A stretch of DNA of 35,471 nt from Planctomycetota bacterium (GTDB lineage: Bacteria; Planctomycetota; Planctomycetia; Gemmatales; Gemmataceae), in NCBI GenBank assembly GCA_016872595.1, contig VGZJ01000025.1, positions 1 through 35,471 on the forward strand. The letters are read 5' to 3'. The number at the start of each line of letters is the position of its first letter. The first letter of the stretch is position 1. The notes under the pieces were generated by a model. That model was not told the origin of the DNA and searched no databases. It saw only the letters and a list, made by a program, of their open reading frames with translations. This document shows positions 24,722 to 33,559 of this stretch, one piece after another. Made by a program: the position numbers and the translations under genes.

Positions 24722-25339
24722 ATGCTCGAAAAAACGCAAGTGCGCATCGTCGCCGGCTCGCTCCGCGGGCGCAAGCTCACCGTCGTCGTTCACGAGGGCA
24801 TGCGGCCCACGCCCCAAATGGTGCGCGAGGCCCTGTTCAGCATCCTCGGCAACGCCGTACCGGACCGCACGTTCTACGACATCTTCGCCGGAACCGGCGT
24901 CGTGGGCCTCGAGGCCGTGAGCCGCGGCGCGACCGCCGCGCGGCTGATCGAAAAGGACCCGCGACAGGCGACCGACATCCAGAAGTACGCCGACGAGTTC
25001 GGCATCGGCGACAAGGTGCAGGTGCTGAAGGCCGACGCCTACCGCTGGGCCGAGCGCTGGCTCCCGCCGCGCGACCCGGTGAACCTGTTCCTCAGCCCGC
25101 CGTTCCCGGACCTGAGCGAGAAGGGCGACGAGTTCCTCGCGCTCGTGAACCTGTTGTTGGAAAAGGCCGCGCCGGAAAGCGTGCTGACGATTCAAGCCGA
25201 AGACGGCTTCCCGCTCGACCGCCTGCCGAACCCCGGCGAGTGGGACCTGCGGAGCTACGGCCGCAACCTGCTCGCGTTCTACGTGAAGCCCGCGCCGCCC
25301 CCACCGGAACCGCCGCCCACCGAACCTCCCTCCGCGTAG
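24722..25339 (+). CDS. rsmD: 16S rRNA (guanine966-N2)-methyltransferase (RsmD)
   Basis: A 205-residue class I methyltransferase. It starts RIVAGSLRGRKL (residues 8-19) and carries RPTPQMVREALFSIL (28-42), both standard RsmD blocks. The SAM motif DIFAGTGVVGLEAVSRGA is at 53-70. The catalytic motif IV, normally (D/N)PP(Y/F), reads SPPF (125-128), so the Asp/Asn is replaced by Ser. The C-terminus is Pro-rich. The ATG at 24722 is preferred to an upstream GTG because it begins at the family start. The mtfA gene starts 5 bp after the stop, indicating an operon. Confidence 0.88.
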   Translation: MLEKTQVRIVAGSLRGRKLTVVVHEGMRPTPQMVREALFSILGNAVPDRTFYDIFAGTGVVGLEAVSRGATAARLIEKDPRQATDIQKYADEFGIGDKVQVLKADAYRWAERWLPPRDPVNLFLSPPFPDLSEKGDEFLALVNLLLEKAAPESVLTIQAEDGFPLDRLPNPGEWDLRSYGRNLLAFYVKPAPPPPEPPPTEPPSA

Positions 25340-25344
25340 CCCTC

Positions 25345-26151
25345 ATGCTCTTTTCGTGGCTCCGTGCGCGCCGTCGACGTAAGCTCCTCGCGGGGCCGTT
25401 CCCGGTGCGCTGGACCGCAGTTCTCGCCCGTACGATGGGCCACTACCCGAGGCTCTCCGACGCGGAGCGCGCCCGGCTGCACGACGTCACCCGCGTGCTG
25501 GTTTCGGAGAAGCGCTGGATCGGCCGGGGCGGGTTGGGGCGCGTCTCGGAAGAGATGACGGTCACGGTCGCGGCGCAGGCCGCGCTGTTGCTGCTCGGTA
25601 CGGATCGCGGGTTCTTCCCGCGCGCCCGCGACGTGGTGCTGTTCCCGACCGAGTTCCGAACGCCCGTTGCGAGTGACGACTGGGAAGACGATTGTCTCTC
25701 CGACGAACCGCTGTCCGGGCAGGCCGTGGACCGTCGCGCGGTGCTGTTGGCTTGGGACGACGTGGCGCGCGAGGCCCGCGAGCCGGACGCCGGGTACAAC
25801 GTGGTGATCCACGAATTCGCCCACCAACTCGACTTCGTGGACGGTGTGTCGCTCGGTACGCCGGCGCTGGAAAACCCGGCGCTCGAGACCCGCTGGAAGT
25901 ACGTCGTGGCTGTAGCGTTCGCGGACCACCGGCGCGCCCTCCGCGCCGGCGAACCGACGTTCTTCACCCCGCACGCGGCCGAGAACGAGGCCGAGTTCTT
26001 CGCCGACGCGACCGAAGCCTTCTACTGCCGCCCACACGACCTGTTCGGCCTTCACGCGGAACTGTACGAGCTGCTCCGCGCCTACTACAAGGTGGAGCCG
26101 CGCGCGTGGTTCGGCGCGGACGAGGCCCGCGCCGACCGTGTCGAATTGTAA
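25345..26151 (+). CDS. mtfA: MtfA-like zinc peptidase (M90)
   Basis: A 268-residue protein with the MtfA zinc-binding site HEFAH (residues 156-160) and the Glu-rich third-ligand region ENEAEFFADATEAF (about 213-226). The flanking blocks (RVSEEMTVTVAAQAALLLLG, VVIHEFAHQLDF) fit the family. E. coli MtfA is a cytosolic aminopeptidase that binds Mlc and tunes glucose uptake; no Mlc partner is in the window. It follows rsmD by 5 bp and its stop lies 12 bp from the convergent DUF4214 gene. Confidence 0.88.
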   Translation: MLFSWLRARRRRKLLAGPFPVRWTAVLARTMGHYPRLSDAERARLHDVTRVLVSEKRWIGRGGLGRVSEEMTVTVAAQAALLLLGTDRGFFPRARDVVLFPTEFRTPVASDDWEDDCLSDEPLSGQAVDRRAVLLAWDDVAREAREPDAGYNVVIHEFAHQLDFVDGVSLGTPALENPALETRWKYVVAVAFADHRRALRAGEPTFFTPHAAENEAEFFADATEAFYCRPHDLFGLHAELYELLRAYYKVEPRAWFGADEARADRVEL

Positions 26152-26163
26152 CCCGTCGCGCGC

Positions 26164-28074
26164 TTACAGCACGCCCAGAGGGTCGCGGGCGTCGGCCTTC
26201 ACACCGAACTCGGCCGACGTGAGAATCGCCGACACCAGCCCGAACAGCGAGTACCCCGGTGACTTCGGGAACGCCAGCAGGCTCTCCACCGCCGGCGCAT
26301 CGGCCTCGCGGTTCAGGTAGCCCTCGTACAACCCGTCGATGAGCCGGACGCGGGCCTCGTCCGAGTACACCACGGAACGGATAACGGCGAGCAGGTTGCC
26401 GCCGGACCCGGCGAGTTGGCTCTGGATTTCCGCCGCGCTCGCGACCCGACCGAGCAACACGTTATAGAGCTTCTGCACGACCTCCGCGGGGGAAAGAGCG
26501 GCGGAGAACTCCGCAGAGTTCAGCAGTTGCTCCGCGACCCACTCTTCACTTTGCCCGGCGAGGAGTTGCCCGGTCCAGCCGGCCAGCCCCGCGTCGTCGG
26601 CCTCGCGCCCAAGGATCGCGAGGTACAGCTCGCGCACCTGCTGTTCGCGGTGCTCTTGCGAGGTCCAGATGATGCGCGCCACTTCTTGAGCCGACACCCC
26701 GAATGTGAGAATCGCTTGGAAGTTCGCCAGCCCCGACGGGTCGGCGAGGCGACCGAGGATCGACTGGTACAGGTTGTGGACCGCGACCGCGGGCGGCGCG
26801 CCGTCCGGGGCCGGCGGCATGTCGAAGAAAGTGTCGGCGGTGCCGGGGAGCAGCAGCGGTTGCTGCGGCGCGGGCGTCGGCGGCTCGTTCACGTCGTTCA
26901 GGTTGATCGTGATCGTCGCGCTGCCGCTAGCCGGTGTACCGGAGCTGTCGGTCGCTTGCACGGTAAGCGCGAACGACGGCGTCACCTCGAAGTTCAGCTT
27001 CGTGGCGTCCGCGACCGTCACGACGCCGGTGGTCGGGTTAATAGCGAAGGCCCCGGACTGGTTGCCGTTCGTGATGACATAGGTGAGCGCTTGGCCCTCC
27101 GCGTCGTTGGCCGTGACGGTGCCTACCACCGAGCCGTTGGCGAGGTTCTCGTTGGGAGTGAACGTCTTCGGTGTCACGGTCGGCGCGTCGTTCGCGCCGG
27201 TTACGGAGACGGACACGTCGCCGGTCGCGGTCTGCGGGCTACTGCCACTCCCGCCGCCGGTGTTGCGAACGGTGATCGTGGCCTTCCAGAACCCGGTGCC
27301 GGCGTAGAACATTCGCGCCGAGTAGTCGCCAGCGGCGAAGCCGGTCACTTCCAACGGTTGGCTCGTGAACTGGGTAGAAGACGAACCGCCGAAGTCGTGG
27401 TCGGAGTACAGCCACTTGAACTGAGACTCGCTGCCACTGGTGCGTTCGAGGCGGAAGTCGAACTCGTGCCCTGCCGCAACGGTGAAGTTGAAGCTGTCGC
27501 CGTCGTCGTCGTCCGGGTCAACGACGGTGCCGGGGTCCTTGCCGCGCCCGACGATGACGTAGACCTGCTCGACTACGGCGGCAAGTGCCTCGGTTCCCTT
27601 CTCGTTGTTGGCTTGGTCGGCGTCCGCGCCGACGAACGGGATGCCGTCGCTCAGGTGCCCGGTGCCCAGATCGTTCGCCATGTCGCTATCGAGGAAGTCG
27701 TCCCAGAGGGTGATCGGGTCCGTGTCCGAGGCCTGAGCGGCAATCGTGTACTGGAAGCTGTCGCTGCCGGTCTCGCCGGTGCCCAGCGACTCGAACTTCC
27801 CGTTCGGGTTGTAGCGCAGCGTGCCGTCGGCGAGCAGCGTGACCGTGGCCCCGGACGGGAGCGTGACCGTTTGGCCGGTGGTGACGTCTTCGCCTGCGAC
27901 CTGCGTGACGTGCGTGCCGGGGGAATCGTTGTTTAGTACGTCCACCGCTTGTGCCGGGCCGTTCTCGTGTACCGTGAGATTGTCGCTGCCGGCCGAGAGC
28001 GATGTCGCGGGAACACTGCGGTCTTCGAGGGACTCCAACGAGAGCAGCCGACGCGGGCGCGTTGAGCGGGCCAT
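26164..28074 (-). CDS. Surface protein with cadherin-like repeats and DUF4214 domains
   Basis: A 636-residue secreted protein. The N-terminus RRLLSLESLEDRSVPA is the planctomycete extracellular-signal motif (PF07595-like). A VCBS/cadherin-like module follows (VLNNDSPGTHVTQV, TLRYNPNGKFESLGTGETGSDSFQYT), then an unrecognised domain with an Asp-rich loop (DPDDDDGDSF), then a cadherin repeat (about 335-440, ending LNDVNEPP). The C-terminus holds DUF4214 repeats (LYQSILGRLADPSGLANF, LYLAILGREADDAGLAGW, LYNVLLGRVAS, LYEGYLNREAD). DUF4214 occurs in adhesins and S-layer-like proteins. The ATG at 28074 opens right before the motif. A candidate promoter is at 28184-28212. Confidence 0.85.
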   Translation of the reverse strand: MARSTRPRRLLSLESLEDRSVPATSLSAGSDNLTVHENGPAQAVDVLNNDSPGTHVTQVAGEDVTTGQTVTLPSGATVTLLADGTLRYNPNGKFESLGTGETGSDSFQYTIAAQASDTDPITLWDDFLDSDMANDLGTGHLSDGIPFVGADADQANNEKGTEALAAVVEQVYVIVGRGKDPGTVVDPDDDDGDSFNFTVAAGHEFDFRLERTSGSESQFKWLYSDHDFGGSSSTQFTSQPLEVTGFAAGDYSARMFYAGTGFWKATITVRNTGGGSGSSPQTATGDVSVSVTGANDAPTVTPKTFTPNENLANGSVVGTVTANDAEGQALTYVITNGNQSGAFAINPTTGVVTVADATKLNFEVTPSFALTVQATDSSGTPASGSATITINLNDVNEPPTPAPQQPLLLPGTADTFFDMPPAPDGAPPAVAVHNLYQSILGRLADPSGLANFQAILTFGVSAQEVARIIWTSQEHREQQVRELYLAILGREADDAGLAGWTGQLLAGQSEEWVAEQLLNSAEFSAALSPAEVVQKLYNVLLGRVASAAEIQSQLAGSGGNLLAVIRSVVYSDEARVRLIDGLYEGYLNREADAPAVESLLAFPKSPGYSLFGLVSAILTSAEFGVKADARDPLGVL

Positions 28075-28183
28075 AGCGGTCCTCACGGGAGGGGGACGAG
28101 GTCGGGAGCGAAACTGTCGAACCGTGAGCGAAGTGTACCGGCCGGTGGAGCGGCCGTTCAAGGTGCTTCCCACAGACTATACG

Positions 28184-28212
28184 ATTATCTGCGCGACACA
28201 GTTTGTGCTCAA
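28184..28212 (-). promoter_or_regulatory. Promoter for the DUF4214 surface protein
   Basis: Minus-strand TTGAGC (28207-28212) and GATAAT (28184-28189) are separated by 17 bases, with a predicted start near 28177. Confidence 0.5.
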
Positions 28213-28230
28213 CAGCGTGCGGCTTTCCCC

Positions 28231-28258
28231 TTGCGAGCGTGCGGCTGATCGAGATAAT
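28231..28258 (+). promoter_or_regulatory. Promoter for the multihaem cytochrome
   Basis: TTGCGA (28231-28236) and GATAAT (28253-28258) are 16 bases apart, about 46 bases before the ATG at 28305. It shares the GATAAT box with the divergent promoter. Confidence 0.45.
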
Positions 28259-28304
28259 CGACTACTCCCCTGCCCTACCTCACTCGCAAGTTTTGCTGCC
28301 ACCT

Positions 28305-31300
28305 ATGCGATACCTTCTCCTTGCGGGCGCGCTCGTTTCGGTCACGAGCGCCGCGCGGGCCGTCGAGCCGTCGGACCTGAAGCCCGGCCTGATCACCACG
28401 TATAGCAGTTTCACCAGTGGCGAAGAGCCGAAGCGCGTGCGTCGGCTCGAGCCGACGCCCGCGGTCGCGCTCGCGAAAGGCGAAAGCCCGCACCCGGAAG
28501 TCGGGAGCGTCGGCGAGATCGTCTGGCGCGGGCACATCAACATCACCCGCTCCGGCAAGTACACGTTCGACGCCGAGTGGCAGGGCGGGCAACTGCAGAT
28601 CAACGTGGACGGCAAGGGCGCGCTCGGCGGGAAAATCCTACAACTCGAAGGCGGCGTGGTCCCAATCGAGGTGACGTTCCGGCGCACGGCGCGCGACGAG
28701 GGCACTCTTGTAAAAGTGACGTGGCAGGGGCCGGGGTTCACCCGCGAGCCGCTGGCGTACCAGTTCCTCGGCCACTTGCCAAAGGACAGGCCCGCCACGT
28801 TCGACCGCGACGGCGCGGTCGAACACGGGCGCTTCAAGTTCGAGGAACTGGCCTGCATCAAGTGCCACAAGCCGGCCACGAACGACGCCGGCGCGAAGTT
28901 GCTCGTGGACCGTACCGGGCCGAACCTGACCGACGTTGCGAAGCGCGCGTACCCCGGCTGGATTTACACGTGGCTCGCGGACCCCGCGAGGCTGCGCCCG
29001 CACACCACGATGCCCAAGAGCTTCACCGCGGACGCCACCGGCACCGCCGAGCGTTACGCCGTCACGCAGTACCTCGTCGCGCTCGCGGGCAAGCCTCTCG
29101 ACGTGGTCAAGCTGCCGACGATCCCGCCGAAGGACGTGTCGCAGAGCCTCGACCGCGGGCGCGTGCTGTACCACGTCACCGGGTGCGCCGCGTGCCACAA
29201 CGACCCCATCGCCAAGAAGAAGAAGGACGAGGACGACGAGAAACTGCCGCTCGCTCCGAACGAGTTCGTGTTCGGGCTGAACACCCTTGCGGGGCCGACC
29301 GCGAAGTACGGCCTCGGCGCGCTGGGGAGCAAGTTCACCCCGCCCACACTCGCCGCGTACCTGCAAGACCCGCTGAAAACCAACCCGCACGGGCGCATGC
29401 CCAAGATGAACCTGAGCCAAGCGGAGGCGCTCGACATCGCGCGCTACCTGTGTCGCACACAAGAGGAGAGTGTGACGCCGGACAAGCTGCCGCTGCCGGA
29501 GCTGCGCCCCGCCGACCTCGCCAAGACGCTGCTGGCCGACGCGACCGCGGCGCAGAAGAAGCGGTTCGACGAACTGGTGCCGGCGATGCAGTGGGCCGAA
29601 CTCGGCTCGCGCGTCGTCGCGGCGAAGGGCTGTATCAACTGCCACACAATTGAGGAGAAGGGCAAGCCGCGGGCGGCGCTCGACACCTTCGGGAGCTTGA
29701 ACGATATCAAGAAAGCCGGGGCGAAGGGCTGTCTCGACGAGAAGCCGGACGTGGCGAAGGTGCCCGTTTACAAGCTCGACGCAAAAGAGCGCGACGCGCT
29801 CGCCACGTTCGTGAAAGAAGGTCTGAGTACGTCGGCCGCGCCGATGCCGACCTACCAAGCGCGCGCCGCGCTCAAGCGCTTCAACTGCCTGAACTGCCAC
29901 CAGCGCGACGGCGAGGGCGGCATCCCTGTGGAACTAGCCGAGCAGATGCGGCTGATGGAGAAGTCTGAGAACGCCGACGACGTGCGGCCCCCGGTGCTGA
30001 CCGGCATCGGCCACAAGACGCGCACGACGTGGCTGCGCTCGGTGCTGACGCAGAGCGGGCGGGCGCGGCCGTGGATGCAGCTCCGCATGCCGCAGTACGG
30101 CGACGCCACCGTCGGGTTCCTGCCCGAAGCGCTCGCCGCGCTCGAAGGGACCACGACGGACGACAAGGTTCACGTCGTCCCGCGGACCAACGAGAAACTC
30201 GCGGTCGGGCGCGCGATTATCGGCAAGGGCGGGCTGGGGTGCATATCGTGCCACGACATCGGCGGTATCGCCAACACAGGTACGCGCGGCCCGGACCTCG
30301 CTACCATCAACCAGCGCGTGCGCTACGAGTGGTACGAGCGGTGGCTCTCGCAGCCGCTGCGCATGGCCCCCGGCACGCGCATGCCGCAGTCGTTCGTCGA
30401 AGGGAAATCGACGCTCAAGTCCGTGTACGACGGCGACCCGAAGAAGCAGGCGGAAGCGATGTGGGCGTACCTCGCGCTGGGGCCGGGGCTGCCGCTGCCG
30501 GACGGCCTCGAACCGCCGAAGGGGTTGTTGATCGCGGTGAGGGACCGCCCGGAGATCCTGCGCACCTTTATGCCTGACGCGGGCACGAAGGCGGTCGCGG
30601 TGGGCTACCCCGGCTACACGTCTATCGCGTTCAGCGCGGACCAGTGCCGCACCGCGTACGGGTGGGGTGGGAACTTCCTCGACGCTACGCCGGTGTGGAA
30701 CGGGCGCGGCGGCGCGCCCGCGAAGTTGCTCGGCCCGAAGTTCTGGACCGCGCCGCCCGGCCACCCGTGGGGGCTCACCGCGAACCCGCTCATTCCCCCG
30801 GACTTCCTCGCGCGGGCCAACAACCCCGCGTTCGGCCTCGCGCTCCCGCTCGAACCGCCCCGCGTGTACAGCGGCCCGATGGCCGTGAAGTTCGACGGGT
30901 ACAGCCTGAACAAGGACGGCCTGCCGACCTTTAAGTACCGGCTCGACGAGTCCGGCAAGGGCGCAGAACTCTTGGTCGCCGAAACGCCCGTGCCGCTCAA
31001 GAGCCTGCTCGCGCCGGGCCTCGGCCGCACGTTCGACGCGCTCGTGCCCGGCGGCTATCAGGCGTGGTTCTTCGCCGGCCAAACCGCGAAAGAGCCGCGC
31101 CTGTACGACGCCACCGGCAAGCTGATGAAGCTCGACACGAAGGCCGAGGAAGTGCTGGGGCCGGCGGTGGGCACGCGCCTCGTGCTGCCCGGCGACGGCG
31201 ACCGGGCGGTCGTATTCGAGGCCGCGGGCGCGCCGGCCGGCACGTCGTGGCGGTTGGTCCCGGTGCGCACCGGCGGCTGGCTTGCTATCCTCAAGTTCCC

Positions 31301-31397
31301 CAACGCGAAGGACGAGCAGAAGCTGAACTTCGCGCTGAACCTGTACGCCCTGCCCAAGGACGACGACGCGCTGCTGAAGGAACTGTTTGCGAAGTGA
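28305..31397 (+). CDS. Secreted five-haem c-type cytochrome with N-terminal PA14-like domain
   Basis: A 1030-residue exported protein. The signal peptide is MRYLLLAGALVSVTSAARA. Residues about 20-160 resemble a PA14 carbohydrate-binding fold (WRGHINITRSGKYTFDAEWQG, LQINVDGK). Five CxxCH haem c sites follow: CIKCH (184), CAACH (294), CINCH (443), CLNCH (528) and CISCH (646), each with nearby Met ligands such as TTMPKSF and TRMPQSF. The last 300 residues have no haem and look like a separate beta domain. This build is typical of planctomycete PVC-type cytochromes used with carbohydrate oxidation. Start at the ATG 28305. It is divergent from the DUF4214 gene. Confidence 0.88.
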   Translation: MRYLLLAGALVSVTSAARAVEPSDLKPGLITTYSSFTSGEEPKRVRRLEPTPAVALAKGESPHPEVGSVGEIVWRGHINITRSGKYTFDAEWQGGQLQINVDGKGALGGKILQLEGGVVPIEVTFRRTARDEGTLVKVTWQGPGFTREPLAYQFLGHLPKDRPATFDRDGAVEHGRFKFEELACIKCHKPATNDAGAKLLVDRTGPNLTDVAKRAYPGWIYTWLADPARLRPHTTMPKSFTADATGTAERYAVTQYLVALAGKPLDVVKLPTIPPKDVSQSLDRGRVLYHVTGCAACHNDPIAKKKKDEDDEKLPLAPNEFVFGLNTLAGPTAKYGLGALGSKFTPPTLAAYLQDPLKTNPHGRMPKMNLSQAEALDIARYLCRTQEESVTPDKLPLPELRPADLAKTLLADATAAQKKRFDELVPAMQWAELGSRVVAAKGCINCHTIEEKGKPRAALDTFGSLNDIKKAGAKGCLDEKPDVAKVPVYKLDAKERDALATFVKEGLSTSAAPMPTYQARAALKRFNCLNCHQRDGEGGIPVELAEQMRLMEKSENADDVRPPVLTGIGHKTRTTWLRSVLTQSGRARPWMQLRMPQYGDATVGFLPEALAALEGTTTDDKVHVVPRTNEKLAVGRAIIGKGGLGCISCHDIGGIANTGTRGPDLATINQRVRYEWYERWLSQPLRMAPGTRMPQSFVEGKSTLKSVYDGDPKKQAEAMWAYLALGPGLPLPDGLEPPKGLLIAVRDRPEILRTFMPDAGTKAVAVGYPGYTSIAFSADQCRTAYGWGGNFLDATPVWNGRGGAPAKLLGPKFWTAPPGHPWGLTANPLIPPDFLARANNPAFGLALPLEPPRVYSGPMAVKFDGYSLNKDGLPTFKYRLDESGKGAELLVAETPVPLKSLLAPGLGRTFDALVPGGYQAWFFAGQTAKEPRLYDATGKLMKLDTKAEEVLGPAVGTRLVLPGDGDRAVVFEAAGAPAGTSWRLVPVRTGGWLAILKFPNAKDEQKLNFALNLYALPKDDDALLKELFAK

Positions 31398-31417
31398 GTT
31401 AGTAGTAGGTTGACTCT

Positions 31418-31477
31418 GTTAGCCGCAAGCCGCAGGCGCGCGCGAAGGTTCGCGCGCGCCTGCGGCTTGCGGCTAAC
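31418..31477. repeat. Perfect 29-bp inverted repeat
   Basis: Arms 31418-31446 and 31449-31477 are perfectly complementary with a 2-base centre, starting GTTAGCCGCAAGCCGCAGGC. It lies 20 bases after the cytochrome stop and 24 before the CNT gene. It is related to 5018-5043. It can end transcription, or be a REP-type mobile palindrome. Confidence 0.85.
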
Positions 31478-31501
31478 TCGAACGTCACATCCGAGATTCC
31501 C

Positions 31502-32908
31502 ATGAACGCGCCTGCCCCCGATAGCGCCGCCGCGCCGCACGAGGCCCCGCCAGTAGAGGCCGCGCTGCCGCCGACCCCGTGGAAGTGGCGACTGTTGATC
31601 CTCGGCGCGGTCGCATCGGTGGGCGCGGTCGCGTATATCGCCAGCTCCGCGCTCGTCGCGGCGCAGCAGCACAAGACCGCGTACCGCGTGCAGGCCGCCT
31701 GTGGGGTGATCTGTTTCCTCGGGGCCGCGGCCCTGTTCTCGAAGAGTCTCCAATCGGTGCGCCGCAAAACGCTCCTCTGGGGCATCGGCCTCCAGTTCGC
31801 GCTCGCGGTCGCGGTCATTTACTCGCCACAGGTGCGGACCGTGTTCGAGTTGATCGGCGCGGGCATCAAGGCGCTTATAACCGCGTCCGACAAAGGCTCG
31901 GAGTTCGTGTTCGGCTCGCTCATGAAGGTGGACGGCCCGGCCGGGTTCGTGTTCGCGTTCAAGGCGCTCCCGCCGATCATCTTCGTGTCGTCGTTCTTCA
32001 GCGTGCTGTATTACCTCGGCGTGTTGCAATTCTTCGTGCGCCTGATGGCCCGCGCGATGATGTACCTGATGGGCACAAGCGGCGCGGAAACGCTCTCCGT
32101 CTCAGCCAACGTGTTCATGGGTCAGACGGAAGCCCCGCTCATCGTAAAGCCGTTCGTGCCGCGCATGACGAGGTCCGAGTTGCTCGCGCTGATGGGCAGC
32201 GGGATGGCGCACATCAGCGGCGGGATGATGGCCGTTTACATCAGCTACGGCGCGGACCCGGTGTCGATCCTCTGCACGTGCGTGATGGCGTGCCCGTGTA
32301 GTCTGTACCTGACGAAGTTGATCTACCCGGAGTCCGGCACCCCGGTCACGTCGGGGGCCGCACCCGTCACCGTCGAGACGCCCTACGTCAACGTGATCGA
32401 CGCCGCCGCCGCGGGCGTGAAGGACGGCCTGTTACTCGCACTGAATGTGGCCGCGATGCTGATCGCCTTCATCGCCTTCATCGCCCTCTTCGACATCATC
32501 CTCGGCGGGGTCTACACCGGCCTCACGCTCGACCGCATCTTCGGCTGGGTGTTCGCGCCGGTCGCGTTCCTGCTGGGCGTGGAGTCGGGCGAGTGCGACA
32601 AGGTCGGCAACCTGCTCGGCCTGAAGCTCGCGGCCAACGAGCACGTCGCGTACTTGAAGCTCAAGGATTGGAAGGTGTCCGACCTGAACCCGTTCGCGGA
32701 ACCGGTGCTCTCGAAGCGGTCGCAACTGCTCGCGGTGTTCGCGCTGACCGGGTTCGCGAACTTCGCCTCGGTGGGCATCCAACTCGGCGGCATCGGCGCG
32801 ATGGCCCCCGGCCGCCGCGCCGACCTCGCGAAGCTCGGCATGAAGGCGCTGTTCGTGGGCTTCCTCGCCACGCTCATCAACGCCGCCGTCGCCGGCCTGC
32901 TGATGTGA
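31502..32908 (+). CDS. Concentrative nucleoside transporter (CNT/NupC family)
   Basis: A 468-residue inner-membrane protein with about ten hydrophobic segments. CNT signatures are present: NVFMGQTEAPLIVKPF (about 201-216, the GQTEAPL motif), SGMAHISGGMMAVYIS (about 230-246) and, near the C-terminus, LGVESGECDKVGNLLGLKLAANEHVAYLKL (about 358-388). These proteins import nucleosides using a Na+ or H+ gradient. The N-terminal Ala/Pro-rich stretch (residues 1-28) is longer than usual. It sits 24 bases after the 29-bp inverted repeat. Confidence 0.9.
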   Translation: MNAPAPDSAAAPHEAPPVEAALPPTPWKWRLLILGAVASVGAVAYIASSALVAAQQHKTAYRVQAACGVICFLGAAALFSKSLQSVRRKTLLWGIGLQFALAVAVIYSPQVRTVFELIGAGIKALITASDKGSEFVFGSLMKVDGPAGFVFAFKALPPIIFVSSFFSVLYYLGVLQFFVRLMARAMMYLMGTSGAETLSVSANVFMGQTEAPLIVKPFVPRMTRSELLALMGSGMAHISGGMMAVYISYGADPVSILCTCVMACPCSLYLTKLIYPESGTPVTSGAAPVTVETPYVNVIDAAAAGVKDGLLLALNVAAMLIAFIAFIALFDIILGGVYTGLTLDRIFGWVFAPVAFLLGVESGECDKVGNLLGLKLAANEHVAYLKLKDWKVSDLNPFAEPVLSKRSQLLAVFALTGFANFASVGIQLGGIGAMAPGRRADLAKLGMKALFVGFLATLINAAVAGLLM

Positions 32909-32960
32909 GATGGAGGAGATGCGATTGTGGAATAGTGGGTGCCAGCATCGGAGAAATGTG

Positions 32961-33194
32961 ATGACACCGGCGACCTATCACGGCGTAGTGCGCGGCGGGG
33001 CGATCCTGCTGGAAGCCCCCGCGCCGCTCCCCGACGGCACCGAAGTGCTGGTAACGCCCACGACAGAAGAGGCGGCGCGCCGCGGGCACCCGACGGCGCT
33101 CCTCGCCGCACTCAAGGTGGCCCCGGCCGTACCTGCCGAGTGGGTCGATGAACTCGAGGCACTGATTGAACAGGGGCGACGGCCACCGGCATGA
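32961..33194 (+). CDS. Orphan antitoxin-like small protein
   Basis: A 77-residue protein starting HGVVRGGAILLEAPAPLPDGTEVLVTP, the short beta-strand pattern of AbrB/DUF104-type antitoxins and their planctomycete relatives, followed by a helix (VDELEALIEQGRR). Its stop overlaps an ATG (ATGA at 33191) that reads MTLLSLHLRPN and stops at 33226. That is where a VapC-type toxin would start, but it is only 11 codons long. The toxin has probably been lost. The family match is from memory. Confidence 0.55.
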   Translation: MTPATYHGVVRGGAILLEAPAPLPDGTEVLVTPTTEEAARRGHPTALLAALKVAPAVPAEWVDELEALIEQGRRPPA

Positions 33195-33226
33195 CCTTGT
33201 TGAGCCTACACCTTCGCCCGAACTAG
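33191..33226 (+). pseudogene. Possible remnant of a toxin gene
   Basis: ATG overlaps the stop of the antitoxin-like gene and opens 11 codons (MTLLSLHLRPN). VapC toxins often begin MxxLLDT; only MTLL matches here. Its end overlaps the 3' end of the next gene on the other strand. Weak evidence. Confidence 0.3.
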
Positions 33227-33511
33227 CATAGGGGTAAGCTCAAACAGCCAACGGCCGTAAGTTCCAGTGCCATCCTCCGTCCAATCGCCAATCACCAGTA
33301 TCGTGCGGTCTGCGGCGCGGTACAGCCGCAATCTCACCGTGCCGGGATAGCCAGATGTGTAGGCGTAGGTTCCGCTGTACGTCACCCCGTCTGTTGAAGG
33401 GATTCTGAAACCGCCAATGTCACCGTCCTCACGCCACTCAACTTTCAGCTCGGTGGACGTGACGTGCGCCTCGAACACCTCGTACTGCAAACCGTCGATC
33501 TCGTATAGCAT
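33206..33511 (-). CDS. Hypothetical small beta-rich protein
   Basis: I do not recognise this 101-residue protein. It has no signal peptide and reads as alternating strands (YEVFEAHVTSTELKVEWRE, GTVRLRLYRAADRTILVIGDW), like a small lipocalin or DUF-type beta-barrel. G+C is lower than in the neighbouring DUF1501 gene. It lies 48 bases after the end of DUF1501 on the same strand, and no clear Shine-Dalgarno is visible. Confidence 0.6.
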   Translation of the reverse strand: MLYEIDGLQYEVFEAHVTSTELKVEWREDGDIGGFRIPSTDGVTYSGTYAYTSGYPGTVRLRLYRAADRTILVIGDWTEDGTGTYGRWLFELTPMLVRAKV

Positions 33512-33559
33512 GTAGCCATGGTAAGTCGTTGCAACGGTCGTTCTCTCTGCGAATATGGT

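Noticed and set aside
26416-27936. A 506-residue open frame on the plus strand
   Set aside because: Opposite strand of the DUF4214/cadherin gene, without recognisable motifs.
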